This document shows, one piece after another, positions 1-7,040 of a DNA stretch of 11,678 bases (its first letter is position 1; each line of letters begins with the position of its first letter). Origin of the DNA: Methanobacteriota archaeon (lineage in GTDB: Archaea > Thermoplasmatota > Poseidoniia > Poseidoniales > Thalassarchaeaceae); contig PATZ01000032.1 in NCBI GenBank assembly GCA_002712575.1, positions 36,638 through 48,315 on the forward strand. The letters are read 5' to 3'. Made by a program: the position numbers and the translations under genes. The notes below the pieces were generated by a model that saw only the letters and a list, made by a program, of their open reading frames with translations, had not been told where the DNA came from and ran no database searches.

Positions 1-843
1 TCAAATGGAAATATATTGATAGAAGATGTTCCCGGTACAGCAAAGACTTTGATGGCAAATACTTTTGCTACGGCTTTAGGATGTAAATTCAAAAGGGTTC
101 AGTTTACTCCTGATTTATTACCTGCGGATATTATGGGAACTTACATGTATGATCAACAAGCTGGAGAATTTAAACTAAGACCTGGACCTCTTTTTACAAA
201 TATTCTTTTAGCTGATGAAATAAATCGTGCACCACCAAAAACCCAAGCTGCACTCTTAGAGGCAATGGAAGAAAAACAAGTTACAATTGAAGGTATCACC
301 CATAAATTACCTGCTCCTTTCGTTACTATGGCTACTCAGAACCCAATTGAGCAAGAGGGGACATATCCGTTGCCGGAAGCACAAATGGATCGTTTCTTGA
401 TGAAAATGAGTATGGGCTATCCTAATCGTCAAGAAGAAAAGGCAATACTACAAAGAAGAAAATTACGTGGTAAAGATGACCATGAAACAGAAAAGATTAC
501 GTCTCCAAATAAAGTTGTAGCTATGCAAAAAGCATTAGAAACCGTGCATGTAGATCCTGCTATAATGTCTTATATCGTTGAATTAGTATGGAGAACTAGG
601 GAAGATCACAGAATAATTACTGGAGCATCGCCTCGTGCTAGTCAATCCCTGTTCAAGACTTGTAGAGCCTCAGCAGCAATTGATGGACGAGATTATGTTA
701 TTCCAGACGATATAAAGAATATCGCACTTCAAGTTGTAAGTCATAGAATTGTACTTAAGCCTGAGTCGAAAATTAGAGGCGTTACTGGACAACATGTGAT
801 GAGAAAAATTCTAGGTGAAGTAGTTGTTCCTGTAATACAGTGA
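1..843 (+). CDS. MoxR-family AAA+ ATPase, 5' truncated by window edge
   Basis: The reading frame is open from the first base, so the gene starts upstream; 280 residues are present of a family that usually has about 310-330. Counting from the first visible codon, the Walker A loop VPGTAKT lies at residues 10-16, the Walker B segment [14 protein letters not shown] at about 69-82 (acidic pair D72/E73), sensor 1 ATQNP at 111-115, the MDRF arginine-finger segment at 129-132 and the sensor 2 motif ASPRA at 209-213. These are the MoxR signatures in the right order and spacing. MoxR ATPases act as chaperone-like remodelling factors, often with von Willebrand A and DUF58 proteins encoded just downstream. 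Here the next gene is a ParA ATPase, so no partner is visible, although one could lie upstream. The family call is secure; the client protein is unknown. Confidence 0.93.
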   Translation, partial: SNGNILIEDVPGTAKTLMANTFATALGCKFKRVQFTPDLLPADIMGTYMYDQQAGEFKLRPGPLFTNILLADEINRAPPKTQAALLEAMEEKQVTIEGITHKLPAPFVTMATQNPIEQEGTYPLPEAQMDRFLMKMSMGYPNRQEEKAILQRRKLRGKDDHETEKITSPNKVVAMQKALETVHVDPAIMSYIVELVWRTREDHRIITGASPRASQSLFKTCRASAAIDGRDYVIPDDIKNIALQVVSHRIVLKPESKIRGVTGQHVMRKILGEVVVPVIQ

Positions 844-865
844 TTAGACAATACAATTAACCGAC

Positions 866-876
866 TCCTAGTAGGA
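866..876. repeat. Short inverted repeat ahead of the ParA start
   Basis: TCCTA and TAGGA (5-base arms, 1-base centre) form an 11-base palindrome that ends five bases before the ParA GTG. The right arm also supplies the AGGA that could serve as a weak ribosome-binding site. It could be an operator or a small RNA hairpin masking the start, but an 11-base palindrome in AT-rich DNA can arise by chance. Confidence 0.25.
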
Positions 877-881
877 TAGTT

Positions 882-1784
882 GTGCCTGTTATCATTTCTT
901 GTGTGAATCATAAAGGTGGTTGTGCTAAAACAACAACTGCAGTCAATCTTGCTGTATCTTTAGCTAACGGAAGTAATAGTTTAGGAATAAAACCAAGAAA
1001 GGTGTTATTGATAGATTTAGACCCTAAGGGTAATGTAGCAACTACATTTGGCCTTGATAAAAAAAATATTGGACTAACTATGAATGAATTATTTAAGGGA
1101 GAAATAGATGGTTTAGGCATAGAATTCACAGATTATCTTATTGGCCCTACCAAAATTACAAGAGCGATGAAAATTGCTTGGAAGAGTCACAATCCAGGCA
1201 AAAGTAGAGGCCCTCCAAAAAATATTGAAGTGAATAATATGTGGTTACTGCCTGCTGATTTAGATTTATCAGGTATAGAAATAGATTTAGCAACTAGGAT
1301 AGGAAGAGAAAATAGGTTAAAGATTGCTATAAACAAAATTAAAAATGATTTTGATTTAATTATAATTGATACTCCTGCCTCTCTTGGATTATTAACGATA
1401 AATGCACTATCAGCATCAGAATGGGTTTTAATTCCAATTCAAGCAGAGTTTTATGCATTAGAAGGCATGAGTCAATTAATGAATTCCATTAGAGATGTAC
1501 AAAAAGCAGTCAATCCTAATCTCAAATTATTTGGAATTTTACTTACAATGGTTCAAACACGAAGTAAATTATGCGAAACTGTTGCCGAGCAGGCACGCAA
1601 GCATTTTGGAGACAGGGTGTTTAAAACACAAATTCAGCGGTCAATATCTATAGCAGAATCTCCACTTGAGGGAGCTCCGATTGTTATAACTCAAAAACCA
1701 ACAAATTCTAATCAAGGTAGTAAGTCATATTGGTCGTTAGCCAAGGAAGTAGATGATAGGATTAAGAAGATAATTGGTAGTTAA
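882..1784 (+). CDS. ParA/Soj-type (SIMIBI) ATPase
   Basis: A 300-residue ParA/MinD-superfamily ATPase. The deviant Walker A HKGGCAKTT spans residues 10-18, with signature lysine K11 and phosphate-binding K16. Switch I follows as LIDLDPKGN (43-51), where the family usually has DPQGN. Walker B is LIIIDTPAS (159-167), and the late ParA block RSISIAESPLEGAPIV is at 253-268. Family members bind ATP as dimers and position DNA or protein cargo on the nucleoid or membrane. There is no ParB-like gene nearby, so this may be an orphan or cargo-positioning ParA rather than a plasmid partition factor. A stretch of about 25 residues (89-114), basic and proline/glycine-rich, separates switch I from the following strand and looks like a lineage-specific insertion. 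The start is GTG, with AGGAT a few bases upstream; the MoxR gene ends 38 bases earlier on the same strand. Its 3' end overlaps the convergent coiled-coil gene by 4 bases. Confidence 0.92.
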   Translation: MPVIISCVNHKGGCAKTTTAVNLAVSLANGSNSLGIKPRKVLLIDLDPKGNVATTFGLDKKNIGLTMNELFKGEIDGLGIEFTDYLIGPTKITRAMKIAWKSHNPGKSRGPPKNIEVNNMWLLPADLDLSGIEIDLATRIGRENRLKIAINKIKNDFDLIIIDTPASLGLLTINALSASEWVLIPIQAEFYALEGMSQLMNSIRDVQKAVNPNLKLFGILLTMVQTRSKLCETVAEQARKHFGDRVFKTQIQRSISIAESPLEGAPIVITQKPTNSNQGSKSYWSLAKEVDDRIKKIIGS

Positions 1785-2884
1785 TCTTCTGAAGAATGAG
1801 TTTCTAACATACTCTGACGTGTATCTATTAGTATAGATTCTAATTTAACTTTAATTTCAGATTCTATTGATTTAATTAATTCATTTATTTCTTTTTCAGA
1901 CATTTTACTGCGTTTTGATAATTGTTCTTCTAAATTAGCCATTAATTCTAGTTCTCTTTCTTTAACGAATAATGATACTCTTTGTTCCATCTCTACTTCT
2001 TTCTCCAATGCTAACTCTTGTTTGCGTAAGGCTAAAGCGATATTCATAGTTTCTCTCTCGGAACGAAATCTACGATCTAATTCAGCTAAAGCTGCCCGTT
2101 CTGATTCTTCTTCTAATTCTTTTATTCTGATATCAACATCAGAAATCATTTCTTTTTCTAGTGATTTTTGTTCATTATTAATTTGTTTTTCTAATTCTGA
2201 TTCACGTGCTCGACGTACTTTGGAAAGTTCCTCTCTCATCTGAATTTCTTTATCTAATCTGTATGATTCCACCATTCTATGTACCTGGGATTCCATAGAC
2301 TCTCTTAGATCCATTTCAACACGTCTTTCCATACGTTCAATATTTTGAGTTGCTTCTAGTTCTAATCTTTCACCCAGGAATGCTTTTCTTCTTGCAAATT
2401 CTACTTCCATTTCTTCCTTTAACCTAGTTCTCAGTTTAGACGAGTGTGCCTCAATTCTTCTATCTCTCTCAAGATCTAATTGTTCTCTTAATCTATTTTC
2501 TTCTCTTCGTAAGCGATGTAACATTTCTTCTCGAAGTAAACGTTCTTCCCTCTCCAAGGCCTCAGATTCTAATCTCTCCAACTCATCTTCTAATTCGGCT
2601 CTTAAATCTGTTTCAATTTGCTGTATCTGATCTTCAAAAAATATTTCATTGGCCTTTCTCATTGCTCCGTGCATACCAGATAATCTCTCTGACATCTCTG
2701 AAATTCGCATTCTTCTTTCTCTTCTTATTCCTGATCTGAGTCTAGATTCTTCATCTAATCTATCTCTAGTCCTAGCAAGTGATTCTTTAGATGAAGATGA
2801 TGAGAGAGTATGTTGGGCTCTTATTGCTGCGAGTTCATCTAAAGCCTCATTATCGACTTTTTCTGATGGCTTGCTCTCACTCAC
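1781..2884 (-). CDS. Long charged coiled-coil protein of unknown function
   Basis: A 367-residue protein that I do not recognise as a named family. From about residue 35 to 355 it is an almost unbroken run of Glu, Arg, Lys, Leu and Met with few helix breakers, as in a long dimeric coiled coil. The first 35 residues hold a serine-rich, probably disordered stretch (SSSSS near 28-32). There is no cysteine cluster, membrane helix, signal peptide or Walker motif, so it is not an SMC/Rad50 ATPase by itself. The start is GTG, with GGGGATGG about 6 bases upstream on the coding strand. It converges on the ParA gene and their stop regions overlap by 4 bases. Coiled-coil partners are common among ParA/MinD-type positioning systems, so a functional link is possible, but only adjacency supports it. 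A cytoskeletal or scaffolding role is inference. Confidence 0.8.
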   Translation of the reverse strand: MSESKPSEKVDNEALDELAAIRAQHTLSSSSSKESLARTRDRLDEESRLRSGIRRERRMRISEMSERLSGMHGAMRKANEIFFEDQIQQIETDLRAELEDELERLESEALEREERLLREEMLHRLRREENRLREQLDLERDRRIEAHSSKLRTRLKEEMEVEFARRKAFLGERLELEATQNIERMERRVEMDLRESMESQVHRMVESYRLDKEIQMREELSKVRRARESELEKQINNEQKSLEKEMISDVDIRIKELEEESERAALAELDRRFRSERETMNIALALRKQELALEKEVEMEQRVSLFVKERELELMANLEEQLSKRSKMSEKEINELIKSIESEIKVKLESILIDTRQSMLETHSSED

Positions 2885-2910
2885 GAATATCCATCCCCGT
2901 ACCTACGAAT

Positions 2911-2924
2911 CTTTTGTAATATTT
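2911..2924 (-). promoter_or_regulatory. Possible TATA-like element for the coiled-coil gene
   Basis: On the minus strand this reads AAATATTACAAAAG, an AT-rich block about 27-40 bases upstream of the GTG start at 2884. It lies in a 104-base gap after the zinc-ribbon gene. An archaeal TATA box here would give a short-leader transcript. The call rests on base composition and spacing only. Confidence 0.25.
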
Positions 2925-2949
2925 GAGTACGCAGGATGAAATCGGGTCA

Positions 2950-2968
2950 ATAGTAGTGTTTTTACTAT
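2950..2968. repeat. Small AT-rich hairpin between zinc-ribbon and coiled-coil genes
   Basis: ATAGTA and TACTAT arms of 6 bases flank a 7-base loop, between the zinc-ribbon stop (2989) and the coiled-coil start (2884). It could mark a transcript boundary or an operator. The stem is AT-only apart from one G-C pair, so it is weak as a terminator. Confidence 0.2.
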
Positions 2969-2988
2969 ATTATGTCGTTCTGGAAATT

Positions 2989-3381
2989 TTAGAATGTTAC
3001 ATTGAATGAAGTTTCACATGCTGGACAATCTAGCTCTCTTGTACCAGGTCTTGGCCTGATTCTGAGTTGTCTTTCACAACTAGGACATTCTATTTCTACC
3101 TTGATTATTTTCTGAGTTAACATAAAACTGGAAGAGCAGGCACTACATGTCATATTAACCGGCCTTTCAGCAGTTCCTGCAACTAAAACAGTATTACAAC
3201 TTGGGCAAGGTATTGATTCAGAAATTAAGGAGTCAGTAGTGGGCTGATGTGTTATCCTACAGACAGCTGAACAGATTTCACAAGTAATTTCTCCAAGTCC
3301 TTGGGGGAGCATGTGATTACAATTAGGACATTCGGCTAGAGGAGGGGCGTGTTTTGATTCGACATAAGAAATATCAGACAT
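2989..3381 (-). CDS. Triple zinc-ribbon protein coupled to the P1B ATPase
   Basis: About 130 residues built from three tandem C4 zinc ribbons. Each is a CxxC knuckle, a 12- or 16-residue beta-hairpin spacer and a second CxxC. Counted from the ATG, the cysteine pairs are C18/C21 with C34/C37, C59/C62 with C79/C82, and C99/C102 with C119/C122. CPxC recurs at the first knuckle of every repeat, which suggests internal duplication. There is no enzyme domain, membrane helix or signal peptide. I chose the ATG at 3381, which overlaps the upstream ATPase stop as TGATG; a GTG one codon earlier (3384) is also possible. The overlap implies translational coupling with the metal ATPase. Zinc ribbons commonly bind nucleic acid or protein, but a metal-buffering or adaptor role beside a metal pump is conceivable. 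The exact function is unknown. Confidence 0.85.
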   Translation of the reverse strand: MSDISYVESKHAPPLAECPNCNHMLPQGLGEITCEICSAVCRITHQPTTDSLISESIPCPSCNTVLVAGTAERPVNMTCSACSSSFMLTQKIIKVEIECPSCERQLRIRPRPGTRELDCPACETSFNVTF

Positions 3382-6083
3382 CACAAGGCCTCAGATGGGT
3401 TATTGGTAGAAGGGGGTTCGATAAAAAAACTTTGAAACAAAACCGTGAATGATTCGAGAATATCATTTTTCAAGTCTTTGAATAAAGAAATTAAAGTTGA
3501 GGATCTCGAGATGCCATTTCCTGAAATCCACATTCCATTTAAAATAACTAAAAATACACTTGCTTCATGCAAGGCTATCCCTGTAGCTAAGTTTATTTGA
3601 TAACCCAGTAAAACTGTTGAAACTAGAATTGCTGTTATCAAAACAGAAATAGTAATATTTAGTAATACTATTTTTTTAGTTATTTTTGCTAAATCAATTA
3701 ATTTAATTATTGAATAAGGATTTTTACCAGGAATAAGAACGTCGGCTGCATCTAAATTTACCTGTTCACCACTACCTATGGCAATTCCTAGATTTGCTAC
3801 CGCTAATGCACCTGCATCATTAAAGCCATCACCAGCCATTAATGTACTATTTCTACTAATCTTCTCTGAAACTAATTTTGCTTTTCCTTCAGGATCTACT
3901 CCTCCTATGCATATTTCCGGATTCAAACCTAATTTTTGTGCAAAAGATTCGACACTTTTTTGCTCGTCGCCACTCAATATTTCTATCTCAATATCGCGAT
4001 CTTGTAGATCTCGTATTAATTCTTTAACTCCTTCTCTCGCATGATCATGAGAAAAGGAAAATGCTGCAACTGCTTTTTTTTCTACCGCTAAAACACTTAT
4101 CCCATATCCCTTTTCTCTCATCTTTTCAACTTTATTTTTAATTGATTTGGGTATTTCAATACCGGAATCCACTAACCAATCTAATCTACCTATTATCACC
4201 GATTTAGAATTACTATTTCCCATTATTCCCGCTATACCATCTTTTATCTCTGATACCTCTGAAGCAAGTAAATTTCTGTCCTTTAGTTCCTTTAAAATAC
4301 TAATAGCATATGGATGATTAGATTTATTTTCTAATCCTGATGCCAAACTTATTGCCTCATCGTCGTTAAATCCTCTAATTGTATATATCTCTTTCAAAGT
4401 AGAGTCCCCTGTAGTTAGTGTTCCTGTTTTATCAAACAATACAAGGTCTATTTCAGCAGCAACCTCCAATACATCTCCTCCTCTGGCAACTAATCCTGAT
4501 TTGGATGCTACAGAAAGTGCTGTTGCATGTGGAACTGGTGAAGCAAGCAATAATGAGCAAGGGCAAGAAACAACCCATAGTATCAAGGTATTAAATAAAT
4601 TACCAGTAAGAACTCCTATGACAGGTGCGATTATTAAAACAAAAGGAACCCATATAGAAGTAAATTTCTCAATTACTGTATGTCTTTTAGTAGGCATATC
4701 TCGATACTTTCTCACTAATTCCATTAATCCTGAAAGTCTGGTTTCATTTCCTATAGATTGACATTTAACAAGAACAGGACCACGTTTTAAGACCAATCCT
4801 GCTTCAACAAAATCACCTTTTTTAACAGCTATGGGCATTGGTTCTCCAGTTAGAGGTGTTTTATCAATTTCTCCATTTCCTTCTATAATTGTTCCATCAA
4901 TAGGTATTATCTCACCAGATCTAATTTCAATGTTATCTCCAACATTTACTGCTTCAATAGGCATTAAACCATTACCATGACCTTGGTTCACAGATAATGT
5001 AATATTATTTGAGATATTCATCATTTTAGAGTGAGATTTAGGATTATTGGTATTAATTCTGGCATACTTTGGTATTCTATCAAAACCTCCCTGCATTGCC
5101 TCTCTAGCCCTGATTAAGGCCCTATTTTCAAGATGAGATGATAATCCAACCAATCCAGAAACCATCAAGGCTTCAGGATATTCTCCCAAGAAAAATGCAC
5201 CAATTACAGCAAGGGATGTTAATACTTGAAACCCAAGAATTCTGTTTTGTATACTTGCAATTGCCTCTTGAAACATATAAAAAGATGAAAGAGAAATTCC
5301 GATAAGTGAGACTATAATAATAATTAAATTTGGTACTGCAGGTATTTGATTCATTAAGAATATTAAAAGAAGAAATGGTATAGTTAAAATTGCACCAATT
5401 AGTTGAAGATGTTCTTTGTCTAAGTAAGAATTATTATTCTTGACTAAAAAATAATTCTTACCTAATAATATACTTAATTTCTTCTTCCTATTTAAGATAA
5501 TTTTTGTATCAAAGGTCTCTAAGAGTTGTAGTTCTAACCTTTCAGATTTCACTCTAACTGAAAGTATACCAATTATATTAGAAATATTAGAAATTAACTT
5601 ATTTCTACTTAATCCTGTTCTAGATTCTATATCTGAAATCTTTTGGCCTGATACAGAAAACCAATCAACATCTGCAGAATGACCTAATTTATCTAGAAGA
5701 GAAGAGACCTTGGATGTTTTACCTCTGGCAACATCAAGGGATATGTTGACTCGTCCTTCAGTTGCTGAAACATTACAATCTTCGATACCTGATAATCTTC
5801 GAATTGCTCTAGATGCTTTCATAGCGCAATCTGGGCAATCCATCCCACGAATATTCCAATCAAACTCATAGACACCATCTAATGCCAATAATGAAGAGTC
5901 TTCTAAATCAAGATTTGGGAGAGTTTTTTCTTTATTTGAATTTGTATTTTTTCTAATCTTAGAAAATTGATTTAAAATATCATCTTTAATATTGAATATT
6001 GGTTTCTTTGAAGAATCTGATGATTCTGTGGATATATATTCATCATCATCTAAAATTAAAAAATCCTCACCCTCCTTCTCCAT
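3381..6083 (-). CDS. P1B-type heavy-metal-translocating P-type ATPase
   Basis: A 900-residue membrane pump that exports or imports a transition metal at the cost of ATP. A disordered acidic/serine-rich N-terminus (1-70) precedes an HMA metal-binding domain (about 72-140) with the knuckle GMDCPDC (C83/C86). Residues 145-215 may be a degenerate second HMA fold without cysteines. Hydrophobic helices lie near 228-272 and 283-317. The actuator domain carries TGEP (412-415). Two more helices follow, the second with the metal-site motif CPC (507-509). The catalytic domain has the phosphorylated aspartate D551 in DKTGTLT, the nucleotide-site HP pair (590-591) and the hinge GDGFND (751-756). The last helix pair (805-852) contains HEAS (839-842). 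CPC suggests Cu or Zn/Cd transport, whereas HE in the final helix resembles the P1B-4 HEG(G/S)T motif, so the substrate is not assigned. It is the first gene of a two-gene unit with the zinc-ribbon protein. Confidence 0.95.
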   Translation of the reverse strand: MEKEGEDFLILDDDEYISTESSDSSKKPIFNIKDDILNQFSKIRKNTNSNKEKTLPNLDLEDSSLLALDGVYEFDWNIRGMDCPDCAMKASRAIRRLSGIEDCNVSATEGRVNISLDVARGKTSKVSSLLDKLGHSADVDWFSVSGQKISDIESRTGLSRNKLISNISNIIGILSVRVKSERLELQLLETFDTKIILNRKKKLSILLGKNYFLVKNNNSYLDKEHLQLIGAILTIPFLLLIFLMNQIPAVPNLIIIIVSLIGISLSSFYMFQEAIASIQNRILGFQVLTSLAVIGAFFLGEYPEALMVSGLVGLSSHLENRALIRAREAMQGGFDRIPKYARINTNNPKSHSKMMNISNNITLSVNQGHGNGLMPIEAVNVGDNIEIRSGEIIPIDGTIIEGNGEIDKTPLTGEPMPIAVKKGDFVEAGLVLKRGPVLVKCQSIGNETRLSGLMELVRKYRDMPTKRHTVIEKFTSIWVPFVLIIAPVIGVLTGNLFNTLILWVVSCPCSLLLASPVPHATALSVASKSGLVARGGDVLEVAAEIDLVLFDKTGTLTTGDSTLKEIYTIRGFNDDEAISLASGLENKSNHPYAISILKELKDRNLLASEVSEIKDGIAGIMGNSNSKSVIIGRLDWLVDSGIEIPKSIKNKVEKMREKGYGISVLAVEKKAVAAFSFSHDHAREGVKELIRDLQDRDIEIEILSGDEQKSVESFAQKLGLNPEICIGGVDPEGKAKLVSEKISRNSTLMAGDGFNDAGALAVANLGIAIGSGEQVNLDAADVLIPGKNPYSIIKLIDLAKITKKIVLLNITISVLITAILVSTVLLGYQINLATGIALHEASVFLVILNGMWISGNGISRSSTLISLFKDLKNDILESFTVLFQSFFIEPPSTNNPSEAL

Positions 6084-6171
6084 AGTAATGGGAAAAGCAT
6101 GATGTCTTTGAAGGTGATGAATAGAAGATTTTTAGCGGTGGTATCTTGATAGATTACTTCTTCGGAGTGTT
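6084..6171. promoter_or_regulatory. Divergent promoter region, metal ATPase / HAD phosphatase
   Basis: These 88 bases separate two divergent start codons and so must hold both promoters if neither gene is read through. The block GATTTTTAGC (6127-6136), read CTAAAAATC on the minus strand, sits roughly 45-50 bases from the ATPase start and 37-45 from the phosphatase start; it could be a TATA-like element for either. GGAG at 6164-6167, four bases before the phosphatase ATG, is a possible Shine-Dalgarno site. No clear palindromic metal-regulator operator was seen. Confidence 0.35.
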
Positions 6172-6894
6172 ATGGAAGAGTTCCCTAGAGATAGAAATTG
6201 GGAAATGGTAGTTTTTGATATAGATGGCACACTCATGGATTTTGAAGGTTTTGACCCTAAAATGATTCCCTTAATACGTAGATTAGAAGAGTTGGGCATC
6301 TTAGTTTCCTTGGCTTCAGGTAGAACCTTACCTAATATTACTCCAATAATGCAATCTCTGGCTTTATCCGGATTTATTATAGCTGAAAATGGTGGTATTG
6401 TATGGGACAGTTTAGAAGGACATGAAATTAAAGTTTTAGCAGATGGATCTAGAGCTAGAGATGCAGCAAAATGGCTTGCTAGTAAAATTGAAGGATTTGA
6501 TGAAAAAGGAATAGAATCTAATCGATGGAGAGAAACAGAATGGTGTCTTGGTCCTAATGAGAATTATGAAGAAATGTGTAGATTATTGAACGATAGTAAA
6601 TGGTCTGATTTGCTCGTAGTAAAAACTGGTTTTGCCATCCACATTATATCATCAGGCATAGACAAATCTGTTGGATTAAGATTAGCTTTAGAACAACGTG
6701 GAATTAGTCCTGAAAATGTAATTGCATGTGGCGATGGCCCAAACGATATACCGATGTTTGATACCGTGGGTTGGTCCGTTGCAATTGATAATAGATTTCA
6801 AGAAGTAGTTGATGCTGCAGATTATAATACAAAAAATAACGGGAAAAAAGGAACTATAGAGTTCATAGAAAACTTAATTCAGATTTTAGAGTGA
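6172..6894 (+). CDS. HAD-superfamily phosphatase, probable phosphoglycolate phosphatase
   Basis: A complete 240-residue class IIB (Cof-like) HAD hydrolase. Motif I is VVFDIDGTL (13-21), with nucleophile D16 and acid/base D18. Motif II is the serine of LASGR (47-51). The motif III lysine is K165 in IDKSVGL, and motif IV is CGDGPNDIPMF (186-196), with Mg-binding D188 and D192. The cap domain lies between motifs II and III (about 80-160). The length and motif layout match the archaeal phosphatases related to Thermoplasma TA0175, which hydrolyse 2-phosphoglycolate to glycolate. Other sugar-phosphate or phosphoserine substrates cannot be excluded from motifs alone. It is cytosolic, with no signal or membrane segment. 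GGAG lies four bases before the ATG. The stop is followed after five bases by the 3' end of the convergent tRNA-Leu gene, so transcription must end inside or just past the tRNA. Confidence 0.9.
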   Translation: MEEFPRDRNWEMVVFDIDGTLMDFEGFDPKMIPLIRRLEELGILVSLASGRTLPNITPIMQSLALSGFIIAENGGIVWDSLEGHEIKVLADGSRARDAAKWLASKIEGFDEKGIESNRWRETEWCLGPNENYEEMCRLLNDSKWSDLLVVKTGFAIHIISSGIDKSVGLRLALEQRGISPENVIACGDGPNDIPMFDTVGWSVAIDNRFQEVVDAADYNTKNNGKKGTIEFIENLIQILE

Positions 6895-6899
6895 TATGA

Positions 6900-6981
6900 T
6901 GCAGATGGCAGGATTTGAACCTGCGAAGCACTACGCAACGGATCTTGAGCCCGTCCCCTTTGACCACTCGGGTACATCTGC
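6900..6981 (-). tRNA. tRNA-Leu (anticodon CAA)
   Basis: An 82-base class II tRNA. The acceptor arms GCAGATG and CATCTGC pair perfectly, with discriminator A. The D arm is CCC/GGG around GAGTGGTCAAA. The anticodon stem ACGGG/TCCGT (one G-U pair) closes the loop CTCAAGA, giving anticodon CAA, which reads UUG. A variable arm of about 13 bases, typical of leucine tRNA, is followed by the T arm GCAGG-TTCGAAT-CCTGC. CCA is not encoded (the A is followed by TCA), so it is added after transcription. No intron is seen in the anticodon loop. The gene lies between the convergent phosphatase and the divergent GINS gene. Confidence 0.96.
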
Positions 6982-7018
6982 ACTTTGTGGGGTACAATAC
7001 TACTTCTTGATACTCACG

Positions 7019-7026
7019 CATAAAGC
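7019..7026 (-). promoter_or_regulatory. Possible TATA-like box for tRNA-Leu
   Basis: On the minus strand this reads GCTTTATG, about 38-45 bases before the tRNA 5' end, consistent with a TATA box and a 5' leader of 10-20 bases removed by RNase P. It sits inside a small ACGC-ATAAA-GCGT inverted repeat (7016-7028). The 59-base gap also has to hold the promoter of the divergent GINS gene, for which TACAATACTA (6992-7001) is a candidate. All of this rests on composition and spacing. Confidence 0.3.
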
Positions 7027-7040
7027 GTAGAAATAGATGT

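Noticed and set aside
882..1784. Plasmid or mobile-element partition locus
   Set aside because: No ParB, replication initiator, integrase or repeats were seen, and the surrounding genes are chromosomal housekeeping genes.
2446..2939. Plus-strand open frames of about 96-97 residues opposite the coiled-coil gene
   Set aside because: They are antisense to a long, compositionally consistent coiled-coil gene, are rich in Ser/Leu/Phe as expected from the reverse of Glu/Arg codons, and have no recognisable domain.
2950..2968. Rho-independent-style terminator after the zinc-ribbon gene
   Set aside because: The stem is only six mostly A-T pairs, and no T-run follows it on the minus strand; it is listed only as a weak inverted repeat.
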